From: Sulfitobacter sp. S190
Lineage (GTDB): Bacteria > Pseudomonadota > Alphaproteobacteria > Rhodobacterales > Rhodobacteraceae
Length of the DNA: 64,000 nucleotides
Direction of reading: 5' to 3'
Assembly (NCBI RefSeq): GCF_025141935.1
Contig: NZ_CP081120.1
Span: forward strand, 2,666,001 to 2,730,000
Part shown: piece after piece, positions 8,943 to 16,775 of the stretch
Layout of the letters: each line of letters begins with the position of its first letter
How positions within the stretch are numbered: the first letter of the stretch is position 1
Notes under the pieces: generated by a model
Told to the model about the DNA's origin: nothing
The model's input: the letters and a program-made list of their open reading frames with translations, nothing else
Database searches by the model: none
Program-made: the position numbers and the translations under genes

Positions 8943-8964
8943 ATCTTAACATTATTAATAAGAT
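8943..8964 (-). promoter_or_regulatory. 22-bp dyad upstream of luxI, candidate LuxR-type operator
   Basis: Arms ATCTTA (8943-8948) and TAAGAT (8959-8964) form a perfect inverted repeat with a 10-base centre, 45-66 bases before the luxI ATG. The size resembles the 18-22 bp lux box, but the sequence does not match the classic ACCTGT/ACAGGT arms, and the AT-rich centre includes TTAA-N5-TTAA. The position is right for autoinduction; identity with a lux box is inference. Confidence 0.35.
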
Positions 8965-9004
8965 TCTACTATTCCGTGCGCACTTCTAGCGAAACGGGCA
9001 ACAC

Positions 9005-9724
9005 CTAAACGACGATGAGCCCCCGGCTCAGCGCCCGCGCAACCGCATGTGTGGTGTTCATCGCGCCCAGCTTGAAGCGGGCGCTTTCGATATAGACGCG
9101 CAGGGTATGCTCCGAAATCGACAGCGTATCGGCGACCTGCGCACGGTTATACCCGATCGCCAGCAGGGTCATCGCATCCACTTCCCGCGGCGACAGGGGC
9201 TGGGCGTTTTCGGGTTTGCGATCCGGTTCGAATTCTAGCGCCTTTTCGTTGAAATAATGCGCCATCAGGATCAGCGCGCGGCGGTTGTCTTCAGTAAACA
9301 GCGACCAAGTCTCGTCGTCACAGCTGTGGTTGCAGGTAAACAGGGCAAACTGGCCATTGGGGCCACGGATCGGGACGGAAAACCCCTGATTGCCGACGCC
9401 ATGCGCCTGTGCGTCTTTCAGAAACCCGCGCGCGGCCTTGCTGCTCCAGTCGAGCCGCTTCCAATCGACCGGGTGAAAGCGCTGGTAGCACCCCTGAATG
9501 ACCGGATCGACCCGCAGATAGTTCATATCCAGATAGCGTTGCTGCCACGCGGGATCGTAGGTGCCGCAGCCGTATTGATCGCCCGCTGAATCTACCCAGT
9601 GATAAACGATGTGATCGATCTGGTAGCTGTCGCGCAGCCGCACAGATACATCCTGGATGCCCTCAAGCGAATCCGCCCGTTCCAAGGTCTCTAAGACCTG
9701 ATCCAACCTGTGCCGTATCCCCAT
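9005..9724 (-). CDS. luxR: LuxR-type quorum-sensing transcriptional regulator
   Basis: 239-aa regulator with an N-terminal autoinducer-binding domain (about residues 20-160, including YHWVDSAG and GFSVPIRGPNGQFALF) and a C-terminal LuxR helix-turn-helix (LSPREVDAMTLLAIGYN ... VADTLSISEHTLRVYI, about 175-235). I chose the ATG at 9724, which has GGAG nine bases before it; an in-frame ATG at 9775 has no ribosome site. The gene overlaps the preceding 71-codon ORF by 62 bases, suggesting coupled translation. It lies directly upstream of luxI and is presumably the cognate receptor. Confidence 0.92.
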   Translation of the reverse strand: MGIRHRLDQVLETLERADSLEGIQDVSVRLRDSYQIDHIVYHWVDSAGDQYGCGTYDPAWQQRYLDMNYLRVDPVIQGCYQRFHPVDWKRLDWSSKAARGFLKDAQAHGVGNQGFSVPIRGPNGQFALFTCNHSCDDETWSLFTEDNRRALILMAHYFNEKALEFEPDRKPENAQPLSPREVDAMTLLAIGYNRAQVADTLSISEHTLRVYIESARFKLGAMNTTHAVARALSRGLIVV

Positions 9725-9878
9725 GCGTCCGCTCCATTGGACGTTCACCAAGAGACGCAATTTCCGCAGTTGCAATCAGAGCGGTATCATCCAACTGCTC
9801 GGCTAATGCGGGTAGTCCATTCGCATTGGCAAAAGTGCGTAAATCGGCAAGAACATCTAGTATCCAATCACTCTTCAT
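9663..9878 (-). CDS. Small conserved-looking protein overlapping luxR (71 aa)
   Basis: A 71-codon frame beginning MKSDWILDVLADLRTFA and continuing LPALAEQLDDTALIATAEIAS. It has an excellent ribosome site (AGAAGGAAGC) eight bases before the ATG. The first 45 residues look like an amphipathic helical protein. I have the impression that similar short proteins precede luxR in other roseobacters, but I cannot verify that here. It is the first gene of the luxRI unit and overlaps luxR by 62 bases in another frame. It could be a functional small regulator or a translational leader for luxR. The last 25 residues lie in the overlap and look low-complexity. Confidence 0.68.
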   Translation of the reverse strand: MKSDWILDVLADLRTFANANGLPALAEQLDDTALIATAEIASLGERPMERTHGDTAQVGSGLRDLGTGGFA

Positions 9879-9900
9879 AGATAGCTTCCTTCTGAATTCG

Positions 9901-9916
9901 TTAACAATAGGTTAAC
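9901..9916 (-). promoter_or_regulatory. CtrA-type box TTAA-N7-TTAAC upstream of the luxR unit
   Basis: The sequence TTAACAATAGGTTAAC has exactly seven bases between two TTAA half-sites, matching the established CtrA consensus TTAA-N7-TTAA(C). It lies 23-38 bases before the start of the 71-codon ORF and about 180 bases before luxR. I saw no second copy with this spacing in the other intergenic regions I read. Regulation by CtrA is inferred from the motif alone. Confidence 0.55.
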
Positions 9917-9965
9917 TGGAGTCTAGCACGGTTTAATTTTACCAATATATTCGCATATTCCTCCT

Positions 9966-9981
9966 CCCCCAAAATAGGGGG
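9966..9981. promoter_or_regulatory. C5-AAAATA-G5 dyad in the luxR promoter region
   Basis: A perfect 5-bp inverted repeat, CCCCC at 9966-9970 and GGGGG at 9977-9981, around an AT-rich six-base centre, 88 bases upstream of the small ORF. It lacks a T-run and lies beyond the ccr terminator, so an operator is more likely than a terminator. No known regulator can be assigned from sequence alone. Confidence 0.35.
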
Positions 9982-10022
9982 GCAAGGATTCTCAACCCCT
10001 TGATCGCACTAAACTAGTTTCC

Positions 10023-10066
10023 GAAATGTAAAAGTCCCGCGATCGGCCTATGCGATTCGCGGGACT
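10023..10066 (-). terminator. Terminator downstream of ccr
   Basis: A perfect 10-bp stem (AGTCCCGCGA at 10033-10042 with TCGCGGGACT at 10057-10066) begins 42 bases after the ccr stop and, in the minus-strand transcript, is followed by the T-rich stretch TTTACATTT. It would separate ccr transcription from the luxRI unit. Confidence 0.7.
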
Positions 10067-10107
10067 GATAATGTGATGGTGCCGCAACCCTGCGTTGCAG
10101 CCCTGTT

Positions 10108-11388
10108 TTACTTGCGGGCGTCCAGACAATCCTCAAGCGTGCGCAAACCCGTTGTCGGGGCCTGAACCAGCACCGACATGTTGCCGGGTTTATGCTCGTT
10201 ACGCTTCATTTTCATGTGCGCCTCGGGCAGGTCGTTCCACGCAAATACTTCGGACATGCACGGATCCAGTCGCCGCTCCAGCATCAGCTTGTTGGCCGCG
10301 GACGCCTGCGCCAGATGGGCAAAGTGGCTGCCCTGCAAACGCTTCTGATGCATCCACATATAGCGCACGTCAAAGGTCAGGTTGAAACCGGACGTGCCCG
10401 CGCAGATCACGACCATACCGCCCTTTTTCACCACGAATGTGGACACGGGGAAGGTCGCCTCGCCGGGGTGCTCGAACACCATGTCGACGTTGTTGCCCTT
10501 GCCGGTGATTTCCCAGATCGCAGCGCCGAATTTGCGCGCTTCCTTGAACCACGCCGCGTATTCGGGCGTATTGACCGTGGGCAGCTGGCCCCAGCAGTCG
10601 AAATCCTTGCGGTTCAGCACGCCTTTCGCGCCCAACCCCATGACAAACTCGCGTTTGCTTTCGTCGCTGATGACACCGATCGCATTGGCCCCTGCCGTGT
10701 TGATCAACTGGATCGCATAAGAGCCCAGACCGCCCGACGCGCCCCAGACCAAGACGTTCTGGCCGGGCTTGAGGTCATGCGGCTCGTGCCCGAACAGCAT
10801 CCGGTACGCCGTCGCCAGCGTCAGCGTATAGCAAGCCGCCTCTTCCCACGTCAGGTGCTTGGGCCGCGGCATCAGCTGCTGGGCCTGCACATTCGTGAAC
10901 TGCGCAAACGATCCGTCCGGTGTCTCGTAGCCCCAGATGCGCTGGCTGGACGAATACATCGGATCGCCGCCGTTGCAGTGCTCGTCGTCGCCGTCGTCCT
11001 GATTGCAGTGGATCACCACCTCATCGCCGACTTTCCAGCGTTTGACCTTGTCGCCCACGGCCCACACGATGCCCGACGCATCGGAACCCGCGATGTGGAA
11101 GGGCTGGCCGTGGCCGTCAAAGGGTGAAATCGGCTGGCCGAGCGACGCCCAGACGCCGTTGTAGTTCACACCCGCCGCCATCACCAGCACCAGCACCTCG
11201 TGGCTGTCGAGCGTTGGCACATCGACGACCTCGAGCTGCATCGCCGTATCCGGATCGCCGTGGCGTTCGCGGCGGATGGCCCACGCGTACATCTGCTTTG
11301 GCACATGGCCCATCGGGGGCATTTCGCCCACCTCATAGAGATCTTTCTCAGGCGCCTCGTAATGCGCGATTGTCGTGTCCAGTGCCAT
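10108..11388 (-). CDS. ccr: Crotonyl-CoA carboxylase/reductase
   Basis: 426-aa cytosolic enzyme of the ethylmalonyl-CoA pathway. It converts crotonyl-CoA, CO2 and NADPH to ethylmalonyl-CoA. It is a medium-chain dehydrogenase/reductase with the Ccr-type N terminus (LYEVGEMPPMGHVPKQMYAWAI split by normal substitutions) and the NADPH-binding GASGGLGSYAIQL near residue 220. Length is typical. An AGGAGG ribosome site precedes the ATG. The neighbouring ecm gene encodes the next mutase step, and mch and mcl2 lie 18-20 kb away. The gene is followed on the same strand by the luxRI quorum-sensing unit. Confidence 0.96.
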   Translation of the reverse strand: MALDTTIAHYEAPEKDLYEVGEMPPMGHVPKQMYAWAIRRERHGDPDTAMQLEVVDVPTLDSHEVLVLVMAAGVNYNGVWASLGQPISPFDGHGQPFHIAGSDASGIVWAVGDKVKRWKVGDEVVIHCNQDDGDDEHCNGGDPMYSSSQRIWGYETPDGSFAQFTNVQAQQLMPRPKHLTWEEAACYTLTLATAYRMLFGHEPHDLKPGQNVLVWGASGGLGSYAIQLINTAGANAIGVISDESKREFVMGLGAKGVLNRKDFDCWGQLPTVNTPEYAAWFKEARKFGAAIWEITGKGNNVDMVFEHPGEATFPVSTFVVKKGGMVVICAGTSGFNLTFDVRYMWMHQKRLQGSHFAHLAQASAANKLMLERRLDPCMSEVFAWNDLPEAHMKMKRNEHKPGNMSVLVQAPTTGLRTLEDCLDARK

Positions 11389-11460
11389 AACACCCTCCTG
11401 CGGTATCGTTTCTTGTGCCGCAGTGCAGAATCGCGGCGTCTAAAGATGAAATACGCAGCG

Positions 11461-11476
11461 GTGCGAAATATTGCAA
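11461..11476 (-). promoter_or_regulatory. TTGCAATATTTCGCA element upstream of ccr
   Basis: On the ccr strand the 113-base leader contains TTGCAATATTTCGCAC, 73-88 bases before the ATG. Similar strings occur before ecm (TTGCAAAATGTTTCGTA, 13000-13016) and before mcl2 (CAACAATATTTCACA, 28770-28784), all in the gene orientation. The TTGCAA part could also serve as a -35 element. A shared ethylmalonyl-CoA operator is a hypothesis only. Confidence 0.3.
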
Positions 11477-11501
11477 CACCAAGAGGGGCTATTTTGTAAT
11501 T

Positions 11502-12914
11502 TTATGACCCAGCAGGCGCAGAAATTTCCTTCGCATCCGCAGCATCATCAGGCGGATCGGCAGCCGCAGGCAGGAAATGGGCAATCGAATTTGCATAGAA
11601 CTGCACCGCGTCCTGCTGCCCGTCGATCACCTGCCACGCGCCGTCCCGCTCCTCGATCAGCCCGTGCTGGTGCATATGGCGGCACGCGCGTGCGACTTCC
11701 TTGCCAAGGTTTTCCGTATCGACGGCAAGGTTCTGTTCGGGCAGGTGCGCCATCACCGCAGCGACCGCCGCCTCCAGCTTCATGACCGGCAACGCGCCTT
11801 GCTGTTGCAGAACCGTCGCAACCAGCGGCACGCCCAGCACCGGCATCACCCGCTCGATCCGGCCCATCAGGTTGCGCGACAGATCGTCAACGTCCTCGAC
11901 CACCCCATGCCCGCGCAGCGATACCGGATCGCCAAAGGCCACCGCCGCCGTGCCGAACCGCGTGTCGTGACCGCGGATGCGTTCCCAGAACTTGCGCGCG
12001 ATAAAGCCCAGAACCACGGTGATCTTTGCCCCGAACCGGCGGTCCCCCCGCTTGTGCGCGGCGATCAGCACACGGTCCTCCAGCACGCGGTCATAGTTGA
12101 TGGCGACCGGCACAAAAACAATGTCGCGCTCGCTCTCGGGGTCGAACCCGTCGACGATATAACTCAGCAATCCGACCTTCGGCGGCTGCAACGCGCCTGT
12201 CAGGCTCAACCCGCCTTCGGGGAAAAACGCCTGATTGTCGCCGCCCTGTGTCGCCAGCTGCACATAGCGCGACAGCACCTTACGATACAGCGCCCCGCGC
12301 GACCGGCGGCGAATGAAATAGGCCCCCCACAGCCGGATCAGCGACGACAGCGGCCACACCCGCGCCCATTCCCCCACCGCGTAGGACAGCGTCGCCGTCT
12401 GCGCCACCAGATAGGTCACCAGCACATAATCCATGTTGCTGCGGTGGTTCATCACAAACACCACGGTCGCCTCGTCGGGTACTGTGCCAAACACCGCTTC
12501 GTTCGCGTCTGCCGTGCGGATTCTGTAGATCGAGCGGGCGAATGTCTTGGCAAAGCGGATGCCAAAGCTGAAATAGGCGAACGCCGAAAAGCTGGGCACG
12601 ATCTCGCGGGCGTATTCCTGCGCCTTCTGGAAGGCCACGTTTTCGGGCACACCGTTCTCGCGCGCGTAGATCGCGATTTCCCGCGAAACGTCCGGATCGT
12701 AAATCAGCCGCTGGATCATGTCGTAACGCCGCGCCAGCTTGAAGGGCTGAATCGGCCGCTTGAGACGGGTATTGAGCCGCGTCACCGCCCGCTCCAACCG
12801 CCGCCGGAAGAACCAACGCACCGAAGGCAGCAGAAAATGACTAAGCGCAGTCACCGCCGCAAACAGGAGGATGAGGATAAAAAGCCAAAGCGGAAGCTGC
12901 ACAGTCTGGGTCAT
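11502..12914 (-). CDS. Glycerol-3-phosphate 1-acyltransferase, PlsB-like
   Basis: 470-aa membrane-associated acyltransferase. An N-terminal hydrophobic helix (PLWLFILILLFAAVTALSHFL) anchors it. The catalytic HX4D motif is NHRSNMDYVL near residue 155, and the substrate motif FPEGGLSLTG lies near residue 228. It resembles the PlsB/GPAT branch rather than the small PlsC enzymes, so it probably acylates the sn-1 position of glycerol-3-phosphate in phospholipid synthesis. No strong ribosome site is visible before the ATG. It lies upstream of ccr with a 113-base gap, enough for a separate ccr promoter. A true plsC homologue is at 45.4 kb. Confidence 0.85.
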   Translation of the reverse strand: MTQTVQLPLWLFILILLFAAVTALSHFLLPSVRWFFRRRLERAVTRLNTRLKRPIQPFKLARRYDMIQRLIYDPDVSREIAIYARENGVPENVAFQKAQEYAREIVPSFSAFAYFSFGIRFAKTFARSIYRIRTADANEAVFGTVPDEATVVFVMNHRSNMDYVLVTYLVAQTATLSYAVGEWARVWPLSSLIRLWGAYFIRRRSRGALYRKVLSRYVQLATQGGDNQAFFPEGGLSLTGALQPPKVGLLSYIVDGFDPESERDIVFVPVAINYDRVLEDRVLIAAHKRGDRRFGAKITVVLGFIARKFWERIRGHDTRFGTAAVAFGDPVSLRGHGVVEDVDDLSRNLMGRIERVMPVLGVPLVATVLQQQGALPVMKLEAAVAAVMAHLPEQNLAVDTENLGKEVARACRHMHQHGLIEERDGAWQVIDGQQDAVQFYANSIAHFLPAAADPPDDAADAKEISAPAGS

Positions 12915-12992
12915 TGCGCATCACATCTAGCCTGATTTGCGCCCGTCCACAAAAGAAACCGCTCCGACCCGCAAATGCCGCGATGCAGCGAA

Positions 12993-13020
12993 TTGACACT
13001 TGCAAAATGTTTCGTATATC
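12993..13020 (+). promoter_or_regulatory. Sigma-70-type promoter of ecm
   Basis: A consensus -35 TTGACA (12993-12998) and a -10 TATATC (13015-13020) are separated by 16 bases, about 45 bases before the ecm ATG. The spacer contains TTGCAAAATGTTTCG, similar to the string upstream of ccr. A repressor bound there would cover the promoter. The plsB-like gene is divergent. Confidence 0.55.
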
Positions 13021-13066
13021 TGGTGTAACGCGCAACTTTATTGCCCACTGACTGACGAGGCCCCGC

Positions 13067-15037
13067 ATGTCCGACGCCCCCCGCAAAGACCGCCCCTGGC
13101 TCATCCGCACCTACGCGGGCCATTCCACCGCCAAAGCGTCCAACGCGCTATATCGTGGCAACCTCGCCAAAGGTCAGACCGGGCTGTCGGTCGCCTTCGA
13201 TCTGCCCACGCAAACCGGCTACGACAGTGACCACGTCCTGTCGCGCGGTGAGGTCGGCAAGGTCGGTGTGCCGGTCGGGCATCTGGGCGACATGCGCGCA
13301 CTTTTCGACCAGATCCCGTTGGAGCAGATGAACACCTCCATGACGATCAACGCCACCGCACCTTGGCTCCTGTCGCTCTATATCGCCGTGGCCGAAGAAC
13401 AGGGCGCCGATGTGACGAAGCTGCAAGGCACCGTGCAGAATGACCTGATCAAGGAATACCTCAGCCGCGGCACCTACATCTGCCCGCCCGCACCGTCGCT
13501 CAAGATGATCGCGGATGTGGCCGAATACTGCTACACGTCGGTACCCAAATGGAACCCGATGAACGTCTGTTCCTACCACCTGCAAGAGGCTGGTGCGACG
13601 CCCGAACAGGAGCTGGCGTTTGCGCTCGCCACCGCAACGGCCGTGCTCGATCAGCTGAAACCGCGCGTCGATCCTGCGGATTTCCCCGCGCTCGTGGGCC
13701 GCATTTCGTTTTTCGTGAATGCGGGCATCCGCTTTGTCACCGAGATGTGCAAGATGCGGGCCTTTGTGGATCTGTGGGACGAAATCTGCGCCGAACGCTA
13801 CGGCGTCGAGGATCCCAAGTACCGCCGCTTCCGCTACGGGGTACAGGTCAACAGCCTCGGGCTGACTGAACAGCAACCCGAAAACAACGTCTACCGCATC
13901 CTCATCGAAATGCTCGCCGTGACCCTGTCGAAAAAGGCCCGTGCGCGCGCCGTGCAGCTGCCCGCGTGGAACGAAGCCCTCGGCCTGCCCCGCCCGTGGG
14001 ACCAGCAATGGTCGATGCGCATGCAACAGATCATGGCCTATGAAACGGACCTGCTGGAATTCGACGATCTGTTTGACGGCAATCCGGCGGTCGATGCCAA
14101 GGTCGAGGCGCTCAAGGAAGGCGCGCGCGCCGAACTGGCGCATCTCGACGGTATGGGCGGCGCGATCGACGCGATCGACTATATGAAGGCGCGGCTGGTC
14201 GACAGTAACGCTGACCGGCTGGGCCGGATCGAGGCGGGCGAAACCGTCGTGGTAGGCGTGAACAAATGGCAACAGGGTGAACCCTCGCCGCTGATGACAG
14301 GGGACGGCGGCATCATGGTTGTCGATCCCGCGGTCGAGGCCGAACAGATCGACCGGCTCAATGACTGGCGCGCGTCGCGCAACGACGGCGAAGTGCAGGC
14401 CGCGCTGCGCGATCTGCGTCTGGCAGCCAGCGAAGGGCGCAACATCATGCCTGCCTCCATCGTCGCGGCCAAGGCGGGTGTGACCACAGGCGAATGGGCC
14501 GCCGAAATGCGCGCCGTACACGGTGAATACCGTGGGCCCACCGGGGTCGGCACCGGCCGGTCCAACAAAACCGAAGGGCTCGACGATCTGCGCGATGCCG
14601 TGGACGCGGTCAGCGACCGTCTGGGGCGCAGGCTCAAGTTTCTGGTGGGTAAACCCGGGCTCGACGGGCATTCCAACGGGGCCGAACAGATCGCCGTGCG
14701 GGCCCGCGACTGCGGTATGGACATCTCCTACGAAGGCATCCGTCTGACGCCCGCCGAAATCGTCGCCGCCGCACAGCAGGACGCGGCCCACGTGGTTGGC
14801 CTGTCAATCCTGTCCGGCTCGCACATTCCGCTGGTCGAAGACCTCATGACGCAGATGCGCGCGGCAGGGCTCGGCCACGTGCCCGTCATCGTGGGGGGCA
14901 TCATCCCCGACGACGATGCGCAGCGCCTGTTGTCGATGGGTGTGGCGCGTGTCTATACGCCAAAGGATTTCGAGCTGAACACCATCATGGGCGATATCGT
15001 AACCCTCGCCGACCCCGCCGCGGTGGCTGCCGAGTAA
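13067..15037 (+). CDS. ecm: (2R)-Ethylmalonyl-CoA mutase, coenzyme B12-dependent
   Basis: 656-aa adenosylcobalamin enzyme that isomerises ethylmalonyl-CoA to methylsuccinyl-CoA. The N-terminal mutase barrel starts with RPWLIRTYAGHSTAKASNALY, typical of Ecm rather than methylmalonyl-CoA mutase, and includes TGYDSDH and NTSMTINATAPWLL. The C-terminal B12-binding domain has the base-off DxHxxG motif (KPGLDGHSNGAEQIA near 525) and GLSILSGSH. Length is as expected for Ecm, shorter than methylmalonyl-CoA mutases. It is transcribed divergently from plsB/ccr, and its substrate is supplied by Ccr after epimerisation. Confidence 0.95.
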   Translation: MSDAPRKDRPWLIRTYAGHSTAKASNALYRGNLAKGQTGLSVAFDLPTQTGYDSDHVLSRGEVGKVGVPVGHLGDMRALFDQIPLEQMNTSMTINATAPWLLSLYIAVAEEQGADVTKLQGTVQNDLIKEYLSRGTYICPPAPSLKMIADVAEYCYTSVPKWNPMNVCSYHLQEAGATPEQELAFALATATAVLDQLKPRVDPADFPALVGRISFFVNAGIRFVTEMCKMRAFVDLWDEICAERYGVEDPKYRRFRYGVQVNSLGLTEQQPENNVYRILIEMLAVTLSKKARARAVQLPAWNEALGLPRPWDQQWSMRMQQIMAYETDLLEFDDLFDGNPAVDAKVEALKEGARAELAHLDGMGGAIDAIDYMKARLVDSNADRLGRIEAGETVVVGVNKWQQGEPSPLMTGDGGIMVVDPAVEAEQIDRLNDWRASRNDGEVQAALRDLRLAASEGRNIMPASIVAAKAGVTTGEWAAEMRAVHGEYRGPTGVGTGRSNKTEGLDDLRDAVDAVSDRLGRRLKFLVGKPGLDGHSNGAEQIAVRARDCGMDISYEGIRLTPAEIVAAAQQDAAHVVGLSILSGSHIPLVEDLMTQMRAAGLGHVPVIVGGIIPDDDAQRLLSMGVARVYTPKDFELNTIMGDIVTLADPAAVAAE

Positions 15038-15110
15038 AGCAATCCGTAATAGGTGCAAATAGATGTAAAATAGGGTATCAAAGCCTGACTTTCATTTCAG
15101 GAGCCTATTC

Positions 15111-15452
15111 ATGTCAAACGACCTTAAATCCATGTCTCGCAAGGAACTGGAGAAACTATTAGCTGACGTGAAGAAGGCGCTTGTGGCAGCACAGGCACGC
15201 GACAGGCGCGCCGCCCAAAAAGCCGCCGAGAAAGCTGCGGCTGAATTCGGATTTACACTCAATGACTTGAGTGAAACCGCCCCGAAAACCAGAAAGTCCC
15301 CGACGGCGAAAAAGAAACCCGCAAAGCCGTCGAAACCGAAATACGCAAACCCGGCCGACGCCTCACAAACCTGGACCGGCAAAGGCCGCCAGCCGAATTG
15401 GTTTCGCGCTGAAATAGAAAAGGGCACTACCCCTGAGGGAATGGAAATCTGA
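15111..15452 (+). CDS. H-NS histone-family DNA-binding protein (HvrA-like)
   Basis: 113-aa protein with an N-terminal coiled-coil segment (SRKELEKLLADVKKALVAAQ), a lysine/proline-rich linker and the C-terminal H-NS DNA-binding motif, here TWTGKGRQPNWFRAEIEKG. This is the layout of HvrA/Spb-type alphaproteobacterial nucleoid proteins. A ribosome site CAGGAG lies before the ATG. It is 73 bases after ecm but probably monocistronic. Its targets cannot be inferred; HvrA itself regulates photosynthesis and nitrogen genes in Rhodobacter. Confidence 0.9.
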   Translation: MSNDLKSMSRKELEKLLADVKKALVAAQARDRRAAQKAAEKAAAEFGFTLNDLSETAPKTRKSPTAKKKPAKPSKPKYANPADASQTWTGKGRQPNWFRAEIEKGTTPEGMEI

Positions 15453-15468
15453 TTTGATTCGGATATCC

Positions 15469-15504
15469 CCCGGCACCGCCGTGATAACTCGCGGCGGCGC
15501 CGGG
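15469..15504. terminator. GC-rich hairpin between convergent genes
   Basis: Thirteen-base arms (CCCGGCACCGCCG at 15469-15481 and CGGCGGCGCCGGG at 15492-15504) pair with a single mismatch around a 10-base loop. There is no T-run, but its position between the ends of the H-NS-like gene and the convergent lipoprotein gene fits a bidirectional transcription stop. Confidence 0.5.
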
Positions 15505-15511
15505 CCGGAAA

Positions 15512-15865
15512 TCAACGCACCAACAGCGCGCCCTGTCCGAAAATGAATTTCCAGCGGCTGCCATCGCGCATCGTAATCTCACCGCCCCCCGAGCGCGGGC
15601 TGTCGTAGGTCGCCTTGCCGATGCCCGTCATGCCATTGCTGCACGATACGGGGAATGTCACCATGCCGCTGTCCTGACCCGGGCTGTAGCGTCCCTGACA
15701 GCTGGTGCTGCCATTCGTCGCCTGAAAATATCCGCCGTCGAGAAAGCTGGCCGTTGCCGTCCCGCGAAATACCGTATTGTCCGGGCCGACCACCGCCACG
15801 GGATGGGCCACATCGCAGGCCGCCAGCGTCAGCGCCGCCGCCACACCACATATCAAAGCACGCAT
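15512..15865 (-). CDS. Small hypothetical lipoprotein
   Basis: 117-aa protein with a lipoprotein signal peptide (MRALICGVAAALTLAAC, lipobox LAAC at residue 17), so it is presumably anchored in the outer membrane or periplasmic face. The mature part contains YFQATNGSTSCQGRY and GGGEITMRDGSRWKF, a small beta-rich domain with two further cysteines. I do not recognise a named function. It is monocistronic and convergent with the H-NS-like gene. Confidence 0.8.
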   Translation of the reverse strand: MRALICGVAAALTLAACDVAHPVAVVGPDNTVFRGTATASFLDGGYFQATNGSTSCQGRYSPGQDSGMVTFPVSCSNGMTGIGKATYDSPRSGGGEITMRDGSRWKFIFGQGALLVR

Positions 15866-16004
15866 AACAATTCCTCCACTTGTTGTTGCACCGCTATATT
15901 TGAACGTTGTTCACGGATGCGCCAGTAAGGTATTCCCCACTTGGCCCTTGTCGCTGTCGGGCAGGTTGGGCAAATTGGCGGTCTGACAGACACGGGAGAA
16001 CAGC

Positions 16005-16709
16005 ATGACCGTCCATATCGGTGCAGAAATCGGGGATATCGCGCAGACGGTGCTGATGCCCGGCGACCCCTACCGCGCCAAATGGGCGGCGGAGACGTTT
16101 CTGGAAGATGCCAAACTGGTCAACGAAGTCCGCGGCATGCTTGGCTATACCGGGACATGGAAGGGAAACCGCGTCACGATACAGGGTTCGGGCATGGGCA
16201 TGCCGTCCCTGTCAATCTACGCCAACGAGCTGATCAGCACCTATGACGCCCAAACCCTGATCCGCATCGGATCGTGCGGCGGGATGCAGCCCCATGTCAA
16301 AATCCGCGATGTCATCATCGCGATGACCGCCAGCACGATCACATCGCCCTCCTCGGGCATCTTTCGCGAAGTGAACTATGCCCCCTGTGCAGATTGGGGC
16401 CTGCTGGAGAATGCCGTTACTGCCGCGCGCGCCATGGGGGCCGCGCCACATGTGGGCGGCATTTATTCGTCGGATGTCTTTTACGCGGAACGCCCCGATC
16501 TGGACGAACAAATGGTCCGGCACGGCATTCTGGGTGTCGAGATGGAAGCCGCCGAGCTTTATACGCTCGCCGCCCGCCACGGGCGACGTGCGCTCGCGGT
16601 TCTGACCGTGTCCGACCATCTGCAAACCGGCGAAGCCCTTCCATCGGAAGACCGTGAGCGTTCGTTCGGCGATATGGTCCAGATTGCGCTGGATGCCGCA
16701 TTCGCCTGA
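16005..16709 (+). CDS. deoD: Purine-nucleoside phosphorylase, DeoD type
   Basis: 234-aa cytosolic enzyme that phosphorolyses purine (deoxy)nucleosides to the base and (deoxy)ribose-1-phosphate. Diagnostic segments are [16 protein letters not shown] (phosphate binding), [26 protein letters not shown] and the substrate-binding [13 protein letters not shown]. Length is that of hexameric bacterial DeoD. A GGGAGA ribosome site lies before the ATG. It could process nucleosides imported by the ABC system at the start of the window. It is convergent with the DUF1989 gene. Confidence 0.95.
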   Translation: MTVHIGAEIGDIAQTVLMPGDPYRAKWAAETFLEDAKLVNEVRGMLGYTGTWKGNRVTIQGSGMGMPSLSIYANELISTYDAQTLIRIGSCGGMQPHVKIRDVIIAMTASTITSPSSGIFREVNYAPCADWGLLENAVTAARAMGAAPHVGGIYSSDVFYAERPDLDEQMVRHGILGVEMEAAELYTLAARHGRRALAVLTVSDHLQTGEALPSEDRERSFGDMVQIALDAAFA

Positions 16710-16775
16710 GCGGTGCGGGTGCGGGTGCGGCACCGATCCGCAATGAGTTTAAAGGCAAGATGAAGTTCGGGAAGA

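Noticed and set aside
16711..16735. GGTGCG triplicate with a short CGGTGC/GCACCG hairpin after deoD
   Set aside because: Short stem without a T-run; too weak to call a terminator or repeat.
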